Assembly: GCA_031411235.1 (NCBI GenBank)
Contig: JANOAR010000049.1
Location: 1-15,892, forward strand
Length of the DNA stretch: 15,892 bases
Direction: 5' to 3'
Source of the DNA: JANOAR01 sp031411235
GTDB lineage: Bacteria > Verrucomicrobiota > Verrucomicrobiia > Verrucomicrobiales > Verrucomicrobiaceae
This document shows positions 6,980-15,525 of the stretch, one piece after another. The notes below the pieces were generated by a model, which did not search any database, had not been told where the DNA came from, and was given only the letters and a program-made list of their open reading frames with translations. A program made the translations under genes and the position numbers. Numbering within the stretch: the stretch's first letter is position 1; each line of letters begins with the position of its first letter.

Positions 6980-8470
6980 TCACTTCGGTATCCGGTTCAG
7001 CGTGTAGTAGGCATTGGCGTGCTCTAGCTTGGTGCCGCTCGCGGTGGTCACACCATCGGCGTGCAGCTCGTGGACATACAACTCGCGCAGGCCAGTGACC
7101 TTCAAGCGCACGTTGAGCTTGTCTTCGCTCACGCTGGCGCTGGTGATGGCGAGGTCTTGGTTGTCGATCTCGTCGCTGCCGTAGGCGCTGGAGTAGAGGT
7201 AGGTGTAGCTCTTCATTTTATAGCTCGCGGAATTGCCAGCGGTGGTGGCATCCACGGGCTCGGTAAAAGCGAGCGTGAAGCCATCGGGTTGGGCGCGCAT
7301 TTCCTTCATCACGAAGGCGGCGTGGCCGGTGAAATGCACGCGCTGCAAGCCATACGCACGGGTACCGAGTGATGACCAACCACGACTTGTCATACCGACG
7401 AAGAGGTCGCCCTCCTTGCTGAAAAGCAGGCGCACGATGCCCGAGGCGAAGCCACTGAGGAAGGGGAAGGCCGCGCCTTGATACTCGCCGCCTACCTTCT
7501 CCAAGAACACACGATTGATCTTCGCATCGGTGAATTCCGCGATGAGCAACTGGCCGTCGAAGGGGCCGAACTTGCCGCCTGCGTCGCACAGCGCGATGTC
7601 AGTACCGCTGCGGCCCACTTTGTTATACGGCAGCCACGCGGCGGGCGGCACCATCTGCGGCACGGCACGCAGGGCTTCGGGATATGGGACTTTGTTGGGC
7701 AGTGAGGTAGCGACTTTCAAAGGCGAGCCCGGCAGATTCTGCGCGTCGATGCCTTCGGGGTTCAGCGCGAAGATACCTTTGCGCAGATGAAACACGGGCG
7801 TCGCGGGCACCCAGGTGCCTTGCTGATCGACGCAGAACATGTCGCCCTCGCGATTAGCGCCGAGTCCGCAGGGGCTGCGAAAGCCCGCGCACTGGGGCAA
7901 GACGCTGCCATCGGCCTGCTTGGTGACGGCCCAGCCGCGCCAGCCGATTGTGTTGTCGGCGTGGTCGCCCATATCGACATTCAGCGTCATCCAGTCCTGG
8001 CCTTTGCCATCCTTTTTGGGGCCGTAGGCATAGCCGTGGTAGGCACCGGAGACGTTCCATCCCCTAGCTTCGGTGAGGTATTCATCGGCCTCGCCACTGT
8101 TATCGGTATCGCGCAGTCGGGTGACCTCGGTGCGTTGGGCGACGAGCAAGTCTTTGCCATCGACGCGCAGACCGAGAGGCTCGTGCAAGCCGCTCGCGAA
8201 GAGTTTAAACGTGTAGTCCTTCGGCTGCGATGAATGGACATTGCCGATGATCCACACTTCGCCTTTACGGATGGCCACGGCGAGCCTGCCATCGGGCAGC
8301 CAGTCCATGCCGCTGACTTCGAGCGTGATGCCTTGACCAGGCTTCCAGTTGGTGCTGCGCGAGGTGGTCGCAGAGTTGGCCGTGAGGATGTCGTTGATGG
8401 TGTAGCCCGGCTCTGCGGCAAGGGCTGAGGCGGCGTAAAATAAGGCGAGGAGGAGCAGATGAGATTTCAT
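6980..8470 (-). CDS. Secreted PVC-type propeller protein without haem
   Basis: This 496-residue exported protein has a signal peptide at residues 1-19 (MKSHLLLLALFYAASALAA). A beta-propeller of the PVC membrane-bound dehydrogenase/sorbosone-dehydrogenase type fills about 45-385. Recurrent blade signatures are GMDWLPDGRLAVA, GEVWIIG, LHEPLGL and DGQLLIAEFT. One Asp-rich calcium-type loop (DTDNSGEAD, 121-129) occupies the place of the loops in the larger fusion protein. C194 and C201 could form a disulphide. Residues about 390-495 form a small beta-rich tail domain (GFTLAFTEPVDATTAG, NVRLKVTGLREL) resembling bacterial Ig-like or Big-type folds. There is no CxxCH motif. The ATG overlaps the stop of the upstream pentahaem cytochrome (ATGA, 8467-8470), which argues for translational coupling and for a two-protein complex in which the cytochrome accepts electrons from this putative dehydrogenase. 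Catalytic activity and substrate are unproven. Confidence 0.87.
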   Translation of the reverse strand: MKSHLLLLALFYAASALAAEPGYTINDILTANSATTSRSTNWKPGQGITLEVSGMDWLPDGRLAVAIRKGEVWIIGNVHSSQPKDYTFKLFASGLHEPLGLRVDGKDLLVAQRTEVTRLRDTDNSGEADEYLTEARGWNVSGAYHGYAYGPKKDGKGQDWMTLNVDMGDHADNTIGWRGWAVTKQADGSVLPQCAGFRSPCGLGANREGDMFCVDQQGTWVPATPVFHLRKGIFALNPEGIDAQNLPGSPLKVATSLPNKVPYPEALRAVPQMVPPAAWLPYNKVGRSGTDIALCDAGGKFGPFDGQLLIAEFTDAKINRVFLEKVGGEYQGAAFPFLSGFASGIVRLLFSKEGDLFVGMTSRGWSSLGTRAYGLQRVHFTGHAAFVMKEMRAQPDGFTLAFTEPVDATTAGNSASYKMKSYTYLYSSAYGSDEIDNQDLAITSASVSEDKLNVRLKVTGLRELYVHELHADGVTTASGTKLEHANAYYTLNRIPK

Positions 8471-10560
8471 TTCCAGGAATAAATAAAGGTGCGCTGGCCA
8501 GCGATGCTACCCGCTTGCTCGGTGATGGTGACGCCTTCGGGATGTGAAATGGCGAGTTCGGGCAGAGCTGTGGCATCCCAGGTGAGGCTGCGTTTCAGCA
8601 CGTCTTTTTCAGCACTGAAGCGCTCCTGCACGCGCACCTTGCCAAGGGTGTAAATGAAGGTGGGCACATGGGTGGCGTCGAGCGTGTAGCCCTGGAAGTG
8701 CTTGTCCTCGCTGGTAGCTGCGGTGCTCGGTGTTGGCCAAGTGACGACGCTGCTACCGAGGGGTTTTTCAAACGGTGCTGCGCGCGTGAACCAGGTGTTG
8801 TAGGCGTCGAAAAACTTGCCTTTCCAAGCCATCGCAGGGCGCGCGAGCTGACCATCATAGGCTATGTGAATGCCTGCGGGGAAGCCGACAAGAATGGCGT
8901 GAGTGCCAACGCCTTCCATGAAGGTGCGCTGAATGATGGGACGATCTTTTGGGATGAGTTCAAACTCGCCCGAGGTGATGCTGGGGAAGCCTTCGGGTTC
9001 GCCTCTGCCACTCTTTGCGAAGGCATAGATGCTGGCGATTTGTTGCGCGGTATTGCCATGCAGAATCTCTTGGTTGGCGGCCTTGCCGAGCGGCCAAAAT
9101 GAAGGCATCAGCGTGCCGGGGCGATAGCCTGCGGGGTTGATGAGATACTCCTGCAACCACGCGGGCTGAAGGCGCTGGCCGAGGGTGCTGAGATCCATCG
9201 CCTGGATGCCAAGCGAGGGGCGCTCACGCCAGCGATGGCAGATGATGCAGCCTACGCCGCCGAGAGTGCCTAGGAGCTTGGGGGCGACGGTGATGTCGCC
9301 TAGAGGTAGCGGTGCGGAGGGCTTGGCATCGGCCTCGGCGAAGAGCGCAACGAGTGAGTCGGTGGCCTTGCCATAGCGTGGCATTTGAGTTTGCAAATAG
9401 GGCCGCACGCGCGCCTTGCCAGCGAAGACATCGCTGAGCCATGCGGGTTGCAGCTTGCGGCCTGCATGGGTGAGCGGTGGCGGATAGAGGCCGGTGTCGC
9501 CAAGGTTGTGATCGCCTGTAAAATAAGCCTTCCGCGCGGCATCGGGGCCACCGAGGCCATCGCGATCATGGCAGGCAAAGCAGTTCAGGGCTTGCAAGGT
9601 GAGCGTGGTGGTTTGTTTGGTGGACAGGGGTTCATCGCCTGCGGCGAGGTGGGCTTTTAGTGCGGAACGCTGTGCCTCGCTGAGGGCGTAACGTGGCACG
9701 CCCGGAGCTGAGTTTGGCGCAAGACAACCGCCTTCGGCACGATGCAAAGGGATGGGCTGAGCGGCGACGTCTTTGGGCAAGTCATGGCATGAGGCGCAGC
9801 GCAGGGCGGTGACGATGCTGTGGCCTTTGGCCACGAGAGCGGCATCAGGTTCCAATGGCTGTATCCCTTGAGCATTGGAGCCATCGCTCTGTTGAAAATC
9901 GAGCAGATGCGCCGCGAGATCGGTGTAGTCGCTGTCATCCATCACGACGTGCGGCATACGCCCATCGGTGCGGGTTTTCAGCGGCTCGCGAAGGAAATCG
10001 GTGAGCGAGGACAGGCTGTATTTTTCCGCCAAGTCGGGGAAGGCGATGCTGCGATGCGTATAGTCGCTGGCCTTGGGTTTGCCGGGCGGTGGCTGGAAAT
10101 CGCTGGCAGGCTCATGGCAGGCCACGCAGCCGAGGGTGTGAAACACGTCGCTGCCGCGCTCGGCATTGACGTATTTGGCCTGCTTTGGCTTGGGCTCTTT
10201 TTTTGCGGCGAGCGAGCCGAGATACTGCACCACCGCCTCGATACTGGCCTTGTCTGTGGGGTCAAAAAGATGCGGCATGGAGGTGCCTGCGCGTGCCGTG
10301 CTGGGGTCGGCAAGGTAGCTGCGCAGCCAATCGGGCTGAATGCGTTTGGTGATCGAAGTGAGCACTGGCCCGCGACGTGCAGGCAAGCCTGTGTCGCCGC
10401 CATGGCAGTTGGCACAGCCAAGTTCGTTATAGAGCAAGCGGCCCGCTTCTGCCGTGGGTTGCTTGGCGTGGAAGCGCTCGTAGCCGATGACGACGGGCTC
10501 GGCACGAAGCGCTGTAGAGAAGGCTAATGCAAGGGCGATGGGAACTGCGAAGCGAAGCAT
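8467..10560 (-). CDS. Exported pentahaem cytochrome c protein
   Basis: This 697-residue protein is exported (signal peptide 1-20, MLRFAVPIALALAFSTALRA). Five CxxCH haem motifs are visible: CANCH (49-53), CVACH (145-149), CASCH (255-259), CFACH (327-331) and CIICH (438-442). Modules 1, 4 and 5 are each followed by a related segment of the form QPxWL, then about 13-18 variable residues, then an MP pair (Q75-P96, Q371-P394, Q465-P486), the likely axial Met. Module 2 ends in RMPHVVM. Module 3 has no comparable MP pair. Residues about 530-697 are a haem-free C-terminal domain, largely beta by appearance (GVGTHAILVGFPAGIHIAYDG, MAWKGKFFDAYNTWFTR). An ATG at 10611 would add 17 residues before the signal peptide, so I prefer 10560. 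Its stop overlaps the propeller gene start, suggesting an electron-transfer partner role. The redox partner beyond it is unknown. Confidence 0.92.
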   Translation of the reverse strand: MLRFAVPIALALAFSTALRAEPVVIGYERFHAKQPTAEAGRLLYNELGCANCHGGDTGLPARRGPVLTSITKRIQPDWLRSYLADPSTARAGTSMPHLFDPTDKASIEAVVQYLGSLAAKKEPKPKQAKYVNAERGSDVFHTLGCVACHEPASDFQPPPGKPKASDYTHRSIAFPDLAEKYSLSSLTDFLREPLKTRTDGRMPHVVMDDSDYTDLAAHLLDFQQSDGSNAQGIQPLEPDAALVAKGHSIVTALRCASCHDLPKDVAAQPIPLHRAEGGCLAPNSAPGVPRYALSEAQRSALKAHLAAGDEPLSTKQTTTLTLQALNCFACHDRDGLGGPDAARKAYFTGDHNLGDTGLYPPPLTHAGRKLQPAWLSDVFAGKARVRPYLQTQMPRYGKATDSLVALFAEADAKPSAPLPLGDITVAPKLLGTLGGVGCIICHRWRERPSLGIQAMDLSTLGQRLQPAWLQEYLINPAGYRPGTLMPSFWPLGKAANQEILHGNTAQQIASIYAFAKSGRGEPEGFPSITSGEFELIPKDRPIIQRTFMEGVGTHAILVGFPAGIHIAYDGQLARPAMAWKGKFFDAYNTWFTRAAPFEKPLGSSVVTWPTPSTAATSEDKHFQGYTLDATHVPTFIYTLGKVRVQERFSAEKDVLKRSLTWDATALPELAISHPEGVTITEQAGSIAGQRTFIYSWK

Positions 10561-10700
10561 TGGTGGGGGATTGTGTGGCAAAAAATTGAAGATGGGAAAG
10601 GCTTGAATCACCTGGGAGAAGATGAAGATGATCCGATAACGATAGCTGGCCTGCCCTCAACGAATGGTAGAGCTAGGTTGAAGGGTAAGCATTCAGGCAA

Positions 10701-10731
10701 ACAACAAAAGGGAGAAGCGTCTGCAACGCTT
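10701..10731 (-). terminator. Candidate intrinsic terminator of the chemosensory operon
   Basis: Read on the minus strand, a 6-bp stem (AAGCGT / ACGCTT, plus 10726-10731 and 10715-10720) with a 5-nt loop is followed by a pyrimidine tract containing TTTT and then further T residues (plus 10701-10714). It sits about 60 bp after the stop of the receiver-histidine kinase gene and before the cytochrome gene. That placement separates the chemosensory operon from the cytochrome/propeller pair. The stem is short, so efficiency is uncertain. The rest of the 233-bp gap (10561-10793) shows no clear promoter, although one for the cytochrome gene is expected there. Confidence 0.42.
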
Positions 10732-10793
10732 TAGGGCCAGTCACTTCCTTAGCGCCGCCTCCACATTCATAAGTGTTGCGGTATCGTACAGGG

Positions 10794-12059
10794 TCAATCG
10801 CTGCCATTTTCGAGGGTGAAGAAGAAGGTGGAGCCTTCGCCGTGAGCTGACTCCACTCCTATCTGCCCACCGTGACGCTCGATAATTTTTTTGCATACGG
10901 CGAGACCGATACCGGTGCCGGGATAAGCTTCGCGCGTATGCAAACGTTGGAAGACTTGAAAGATGCGACCAAAGGCATCCTGCGGAATGCCAATACCGTT
11001 GTCGCTGACACTGATGCGCCAATAGCCTGCGACTTTGGCTGCGCCGACATGGATGGCCGGGGGTGTTTCGCCGCAGAACTTGAGGGCATTGGCGACGAGG
11101 TTTTGTAACAGTTGCAGCAACTGGGTAGAGTCTCCGGGTATTGTGGGCAGCGGATCGTGGGAGACGGTGGCGTGGCTTTCTTCAATGGCGATTTTCAGGT
11201 TGGCCATGGCGGCGCTGAAGACGTCTTCAAGATTGGTCGGCGTAAACGCTGCGGCGTATGTTCCGACTCGCGCATAGGCAAGCAAGTCATAGATCAGCAA
11301 TCGCATCCGCTTGGCTCCATCGATGGCAAAATGCATGTATTCCATGGCGCTTTCGTCGAGCTTATCCCGATAGCGAAGTTTAATGAGATCGAGGTAGCTG
11401 GTGACCATGCGCAAAGGTTCCTGTAGGTCGTGAGAAACGATGTAGCCGAACTGCTCTAAATCGTTATTGGAACGGGCAAGTTCCTGTGCCTTGGCCTCGA
11501 GTGCAGCTCTTGCTTGCTCCAGTTCTAGGTTGCGTTGAACGGCTGTTTCATAGGTTGATAAAAGCAATTCAATGGAGTGAAGGCGAGGGGATTTGAGTTG
11601 ATACTTCTGGCCTGCAAAATAGACCTCAGTTGCTTGGCCGTTCTCTGCCGTGCGGCGTAGTTCGAGATTGGCTAGCACGTAGTGGATGCGGGAGAGCAGG
11701 AACTCTTCGTTGTAGGGTTTGACGATGAAGTTATCCGCGCCGCATTCGAGCCCGCGCAGGATGTCCCTCGGGTCAGAAAGCGAAGTGAGGAGGATGACAG
11801 GCAGGGTTTGTAGGCTCGGATCATCCTTGATATTATGGCACAGTTCATAGCCGTCCATTTCCGGCATATTGACGTCTGTGACGACGAGCGTGGGAACCTT
11901 CACGCTGAGTGCTGCAAGCGCTTCCTTGCCGTTGCTGGCGGCTGTGACGTGGTAGCCCTGCCTTTCGAGCAGATAAAGTAGCTTCATCGCCTGCGTGGGA
12001 CTGTCCTCGACAATGAGGATATGCACGCCTTGTGTCGGGTGGTCTTCTGTCGCGTTCAT
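10794..12059 (-). CDS. Response regulator-histidine kinase fusion (chemosensory output)
   Basis: This 421-residue soluble protein has no membrane segment. Residues about 12-130 are a CheY-like receiver, with acidic residues E18 and D19, phospho-acceptor D62 in VVTDVNMPEMDG, T92 and K114 (KPY). A helical, probably coiled-coil, linker spans about 165-205. A HisKA domain follows, with H210 in SHDLQEPLR. The HATPase domain (about 300-418) shows an N-box (NLVANALKF, 320-328), G1 (DNGIGIP, 353-359), an F-box (IFQVFQRLHTRE) and G2 (GTGIGLA, 381-387). The start overlaps the CheB stop as ATGA. The layout suggests that CheA phosphorylates the receiver and so gates the attached kinase, which would pass phosphate to a regulator not in the window. 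That flow is inference. The HisKA/HATPase pattern resembles phytochrome-type kinases, but no sensory PAS or GAF domain is present. Confidence 0.92.
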   Translation of the reverse strand: MNATEDHPTQGVHILIVEDSPTQAMKLLYLLERQGYHVTAASNGKEALAALSVKVPTLVVTDVNMPEMDGYELCHNIKDDPSLQTLPVILLTSLSDPRDILRGLECGADNFIVKPYNEEFLLSRIHYVLANLELRRTAENGQATEVYFAGQKYQLKSPRLHSIELLLSTYETAVQRNLELEQARAALEAKAQELARSNNDLEQFGYIVSHDLQEPLRMVTSYLDLIKLRYRDKLDESAMEYMHFAIDGAKRMRLLIYDLLAYARVGTYAAAFTPTNLEDVFSAAMANLKIAIEESHATVSHDPLPTIPGDSTQLLQLLQNLVANALKFCGETPPAIHVGAAKVAGYWRISVSDNGIGIPQDAFGRIFQVFQRLHTREAYPGTGIGLAVCKKIIERHGGQIGVESAHGEGSTFFFTLENGSD

Positions 12060-13132
12060 AATGCTTTGGTGGAGGGTTGGCGGGGTGCTCCGGTGACGAG
12101 CGATTGGAGCAGCACGACGATGCGCTCGGGGTTACCCACATAAGTCGCCGCGCCAAGGCGGATGGCTTCGCCCGGCATGCCGTGGACGATGGAGCTGGCT
12201 TCATCCTGCGCGATGGTTACCGCGCCAGAGTCCCGCATCTGTTTGAGTTCATATGCGCCATCGCGCCCCATGCCAGTGAGCAATACACCCACGGCCTGTG
12301 AACCAAAGCGCTGGGCCACGGAACGAAATAGATAGGAAACAGAGGGCCGCAGTCCATGCTCGGCTGGCTCTGATCCGCAGATGAAGCGGCCATCTTTCTC
12401 GACGCGCAATTGGCTGCCATCTGGAGCGACATACGCGGTGCCTGGCTTGGCCACCTCGCCGTGCTGTGCGAGGCAGACGGGCATTCCCGTGGTGATGTTG
12501 AGCCAGTCCACCAGACCTTGCACAAAACCGGTACAGATGTGCTGCACGATGACGATGGGCACTGGAAAGGGCTTGGGCAAACCTGCGAGCAGCGTGTGTA
12601 GCACGGGCGGACCACCGGTCGAGGCTCCGATCACCACCAAGCGGACGCCGGCGGCACCGCAAAGAGGCACTGAGGGCGCGTCCGTGCGGTTTTGCATCCG
12701 TTCTTTTGTCCATCGGCGAACGACGCGAACCTCGGACATGGCTTTGACTATGTTGATGAGCTTTAGCACGTGCTCCGCATGGTTGGGATGGCTGGCCCCC
12801 GGCGGTTTTCCGATGGCCGCCACAGCGCCCGCCTCCATCGCGCGGAAAGTCTTGTCCACATTCACCGGATCGTAACTGCCGCTGACGATGACGATGGGCA
12901 AAGGCTGGGTCTCCATGATTTGACGGGTGGCTTCGTAACCATCCATACCGGGCATGTGAATGTCCATTGTCATCACGTCTGGCTTGTAGTGCCCGAGGCA
13001 TGCGATGGCTTCGGCACCGCTATTGACACAGGCGACAATTTCGATGTCCGGATCGGACTGCAATTCATGCGAGAGAAAGGCACGACTTACCGCTGAATCA
13101 TCGACGATGAGGACTTTGATTTTCAGTTTCAT
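12056..13132 (-). CDS. cheB: Chemotaxis-type methylesterase/deamidase CheB
   Basis: This 358-residue CheB removes methyl groups from (or deamidates) receptor glutamates in the chemosensory array. Residues 5-125 are the receiver, with acidic D11 and D12, phospho-acceptor D57 in MTMDIHMPGMDG, S84 and K109 (GKPPG). A linker of about 35 residues precedes the esterase domain (about 163-348). The esterase triad is intact: S171 in GASTGGPP, H198 in VQHI and D291 in GMGRDGA. Length and architecture are normal for CheB. The gene starts 5 bp after the CheA-REC stop and overlaps the next gene by 4 bp, so it is almost certainly co-transcribed and coupled with both. A CheR methyltransferase partner is expected but is not in the window. 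In a Wsp-type reading this would be the WspF equivalent. Confidence 0.97.
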   Translation of the reverse strand: MKLKIKVLIVDDSAVSRAFLSHELQSDPDIEIVACVNSGAEAIACLGHYKPDVMTMDIHMPGMDGYEATRQIMETQPLPIVIVSGSYDPVNVDKTFRAMEAGAVAAIGKPPGASHPNHAEHVLKLINIVKAMSEVRVVRRWTKERMQNRTDAPSVPLCGAAGVRLVVIGASTGGPPVLHTLLAGLPKPFPVPIVIVQHICTGFVQGLVDWLNITTGMPVCLAQHGEVAKPGTAYVAPDGSQLRVEKDGRFICGSEPAEHGLRPSVSYLFRSVAQRFGSQAVGVLLTGMGRDGAYELKQMRDSGAVTIAQDEASSIVHGMPGEAIRLGAATYVGNPERIVVLLQSLVTGAPRQPSTKAL

Positions 13133-13137
13133 CGGGG

Positions 13138-15477
13138 TCAGATAAGTTTTTGGATGACTTGCAGCAGGTTGCTCTGATCGAAACTGCCCTTCACGATGTA
13201 AGCGTTCGCGCCAACGTCAATGCCGCGCTCTTGGTGCTCGCGGGAGCTGAGCGCGGTGACGAGAACGACAGGCATTTCAGAGAGTTTTTTGTCGGCACGA
13301 ATCTTGGCCGTGAGTTCGAAGCCGTCCATGCGTGGCATCTCGACGTCGGACACGACGAGGTCGAAGTCGCGGGTCTTCAGCAGGGTAAGCGCATCCATAC
13401 CATCTATGGCGGTGACTACCCTATAGCCCGAGGATTCAAGGATGTTTTTCAACAACATGCGTGAGGTGACGGAGTCGTCGGTGACGAGGATGCTCAGCTT
13501 GTGGGCTTCCACGGCAGCTTGCGGTGTTTCTGTGCTGCGCCGGTGGCCCGTACTGGTCAGGCGCACGGCGGTTTTGAGCAGGTCAGACGCATTCAAGATG
13601 AGCGCTGGCACACCCGATCCCAGAATGGTCGCACCGGCGACATTGCGTACGCGCAGCAGCGGCGTGCCGAGGTTTTTCACCAGCACCTCCTGCTCGAACA
13701 GCACTTCATCAACCGCGAAGCCGATGCGTTTCTCTGCCGCGCCGAGCACCACCACTTCGATAAAGCCATCCTGCTCGGCAGCGGCGAGAGGCGTCAGCTC
13801 AAGCGCTTCATCGAGCCTCACGAAGGCGATGGCACGACCGTCTAGAACCATCGTGTCTCGATTCTCAACCGTCTGAATGTCGCACTGCCGGATGCGTTTG
13901 ATCCGCCATACATTGGCCGTAGGAATGACGAAGGACTGGCCGCCTGCGCTGACGAGGATGCCTTTGAACGTGGCGAGTGTGATTGGCAGGACGATTCGAA
14001 AAGACGTGCCTATGCCTGGCAAGGATTCGATGGTGATGGTGCCGCCTAGCTTCTCTACCTTCTCACGCACAATCGCCATGCCCAGGCCTCGCCCCGAGAT
14101 TTCAGTGATGATGGAGCTGGTGCTGACGCCCGAGTTAAAGATAAGAGCGAGCGCGGCTGGCTCATCGAGCTGGGCGGCATCCTCAACCGCCAGCGTACCG
14201 TAGCGGATGGCTGCGGCGATCACTTCTTGCCGGCTGATTCCAGTGCCGTCATCACTGACCACGATTTCGACCTTGCCCGCATCGCGCTGGAAGATGACCA
14301 CACGTATGGTGCCGCAGGATGGCTTATTGGCTGCGAGGCGGGCCGCCGGTTTTTCAAGGCCATGGTCGATGCTGTTGCGCACGAGATGGATCAAGGGATC
14401 CTTGATCTCTTGAAGAATGCGCTTGTCGATTTCTACCTCGCGGCCAAGCAAGACGAGGTCAGCCTCCTTGCCCATGCTTCGAGCGAGGTCGCGCAGTAGT
14501 TTGGGCAGCAGGTCGAGCACGGTGCTGAACGGTAGCATCACTAGGCGCTTCGCATCGTCGAGCAGATCATCCACGAGCTTGCCGATGTCGTGCTCGTCGC
14601 GCGCGGCAATGTCCGCGAGCGTGGTGAGTCGCTTCTCCAATACCCGCATGTGGCTTTGATTCCACTCCAGGAATTCGCCAAGCTTGGTCAGCGTGGCTTC
14701 GTTCTGGCACGTGAGACCAGTGCGCATCAGATCGCGAACCTTGCCCCATTCTTTGCGCCACTCGGCAAGCGTGTCACCGAGTCCGCGCAGCTCTTTCAAA
14801 TGCTGGCTGGCGGTGAGCTTCACTGCGACCATCTCCTCGGCTTTGCGCAGCAACGAATCCATTTTTACCATGCGAATTCGAACCGTCTCAGAGAGCTGAG
14901 GCCCCTCGGCTTCAGTCCAAACAGGCTCAGGCGATGGGGTGATTGGCGGCGGCACAGCGATGGTTGGTTCAACGGTAGGAGTCCGCCCACTTGGCTGGGC
15001 AAGAGCCTTGGGGTCAGATGGTTTCCGCACGGAAGGGATCGGCATTGCGGAAGACTCTATGGCCGGCGAAGGAAAGTTTAACAGTTCGCTGACTTGCCGG
15101 GTCATTCGGGAGATATCTTCCTGCTCAGCAGCATCTGTGGCCACATCAGGCAATCGCAGCAGTTTGGTGATGAGATCGATTACCTGGCTGAGCGTGTCGA
15201 AGCTCTCGGCGGCAATCCGCACGGGCTGTCGCTTCCAGGCTGAAAAAACATCCTCCATTGCCTGGCAGACCGTTTGAAGATCGGTGCGGCTTACGGCACC
15301 GGAGGCTCCTTTGAGGCTATGCACTTCGCGGAAGATTGTCTCGATCAATACCTTCTGCTGCGGTGCTTCCACCGCCCTCTCCAGCTCCAGCAAGCCGGAC
15401 GTCATAGCCTCCAAATGCTCTTTGGCCTCAATGGCAAAGGCTGCGCGGAGCTTGGGGAGAAATTCTTGGTCGGTCAT
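13138..15477 (-). CDS. cheA: Hybrid chemosensory kinase CheA with C-terminal receiver
   Basis: This 779-residue hybrid histidine kinase has an HPt (P1) domain at about 5-110, with phospho-acceptor H53 in REVHSLKGASG. A Pro/Ser-rich linker (about 135-190) replaces any recognisable P2 docking domain. A long helical P3 dimerisation region covers about 195-345. The kinase ATPase shows an N-box (HLVRNSIDHGLE, N368 and H372), G1 (DDGTGIS, 409-415) and G2 (GRGLGMAIV, 462-470). A CheW-like P5 domain covers about 500-635 and a receiver about 660-779 (D667, D668, D711 in VVSDVEMPRMDG, K763). It would phosphorylate its own receiver, CheB and the downstream receiver-kinase. Fusion of a receiver and absence of P2 match WspE/FrzE-like CheA proteins of alternative-function systems rather than flagellar CheA. 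The start at 15477 is fixed by a strong RBS 6 nt upstream. Confidence 0.96.
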   Translation of the reverse strand: MTDQEFLPKLRAAFAIEAKEHLEAMTSGLLELERAVEAPQQKVLIETIFREVHSLKGASGAVSRTDLQTVCQAMEDVFSAWKRQPVRIAAESFDTLSQVIDLITKLLRLPDVATDAAEQEDISRMTRQVSELLNFPSPAIESSAMPIPSVRKPSDPKALAQPSGRTPTVEPTIAVPPPITPSPEPVWTEAEGPQLSETVRIRMVKMDSLLRKAEEMVAVKLTASQHLKELRGLGDTLAEWRKEWGKVRDLMRTGLTCQNEATLTKLGEFLEWNQSHMRVLEKRLTTLADIAARDEHDIGKLVDDLLDDAKRLVMLPFSTVLDLLPKLLRDLARSMGKEADLVLLGREVEIDKRILQEIKDPLIHLVRNSIDHGLEKPAARLAANKPSCGTIRVVIFQRDAGKVEIVVSDDGTGISRQEVIAAAIRYGTLAVEDAAQLDEPAALALIFNSGVSTSSIITEISGRGLGMAIVREKVEKLGGTITIESLPGIGTSFRIVLPITLATFKGILVSAGGQSFVIPTANVWRIKRIRQCDIQTVENRDTMVLDGRAIAFVRLDEALELTPLAAAEQDGFIEVVVLGAAEKRIGFAVDEVLFEQEVLVKNLGTPLLRVRNVAGATILGSGVPALILNASDLLKTAVRLTSTGHRRSTETPQAAVEAHKLSILVTDDSVTSRMLLKNILESSGYRVVTAIDGMDALTLLKTRDFDLVVSDVEMPRMDGFELTAKIRADKKLSEMPVVLVTALSSREHQERGIDVGANAYIVKGSFDQSNLLQVIQKLI

Positions 15478-15483
15478 GTTATG

Positions 15484-15488
15484 CCTCC
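15484..15488 (-). promoter_or_regulatory. Strong Shine-Dalgarno for the CheA hybrid
   Basis: GGAGG on the minus strand lies 6 nt before the ATG at 15477. It is the clearest ribosome binding site I found in the window and decides this start. The other genes either use ATGA overlaps or have no obvious purine-rich site. Confidence 0.75.
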
Positions 15489-15525
15489 AGTTGATGAGTC
15501 CGAGGGAGCGCCACGGCTCTGAAAA

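Noticed and set aside
10561..10611. Upstream ATG extending the pentahaem cytochrome by 17 residues
   Set aside because: It adds a Pro/Phe/Asn-rich stretch ahead of the signal peptide; MLRFAVPIAL at 10560 is the natural exported start.
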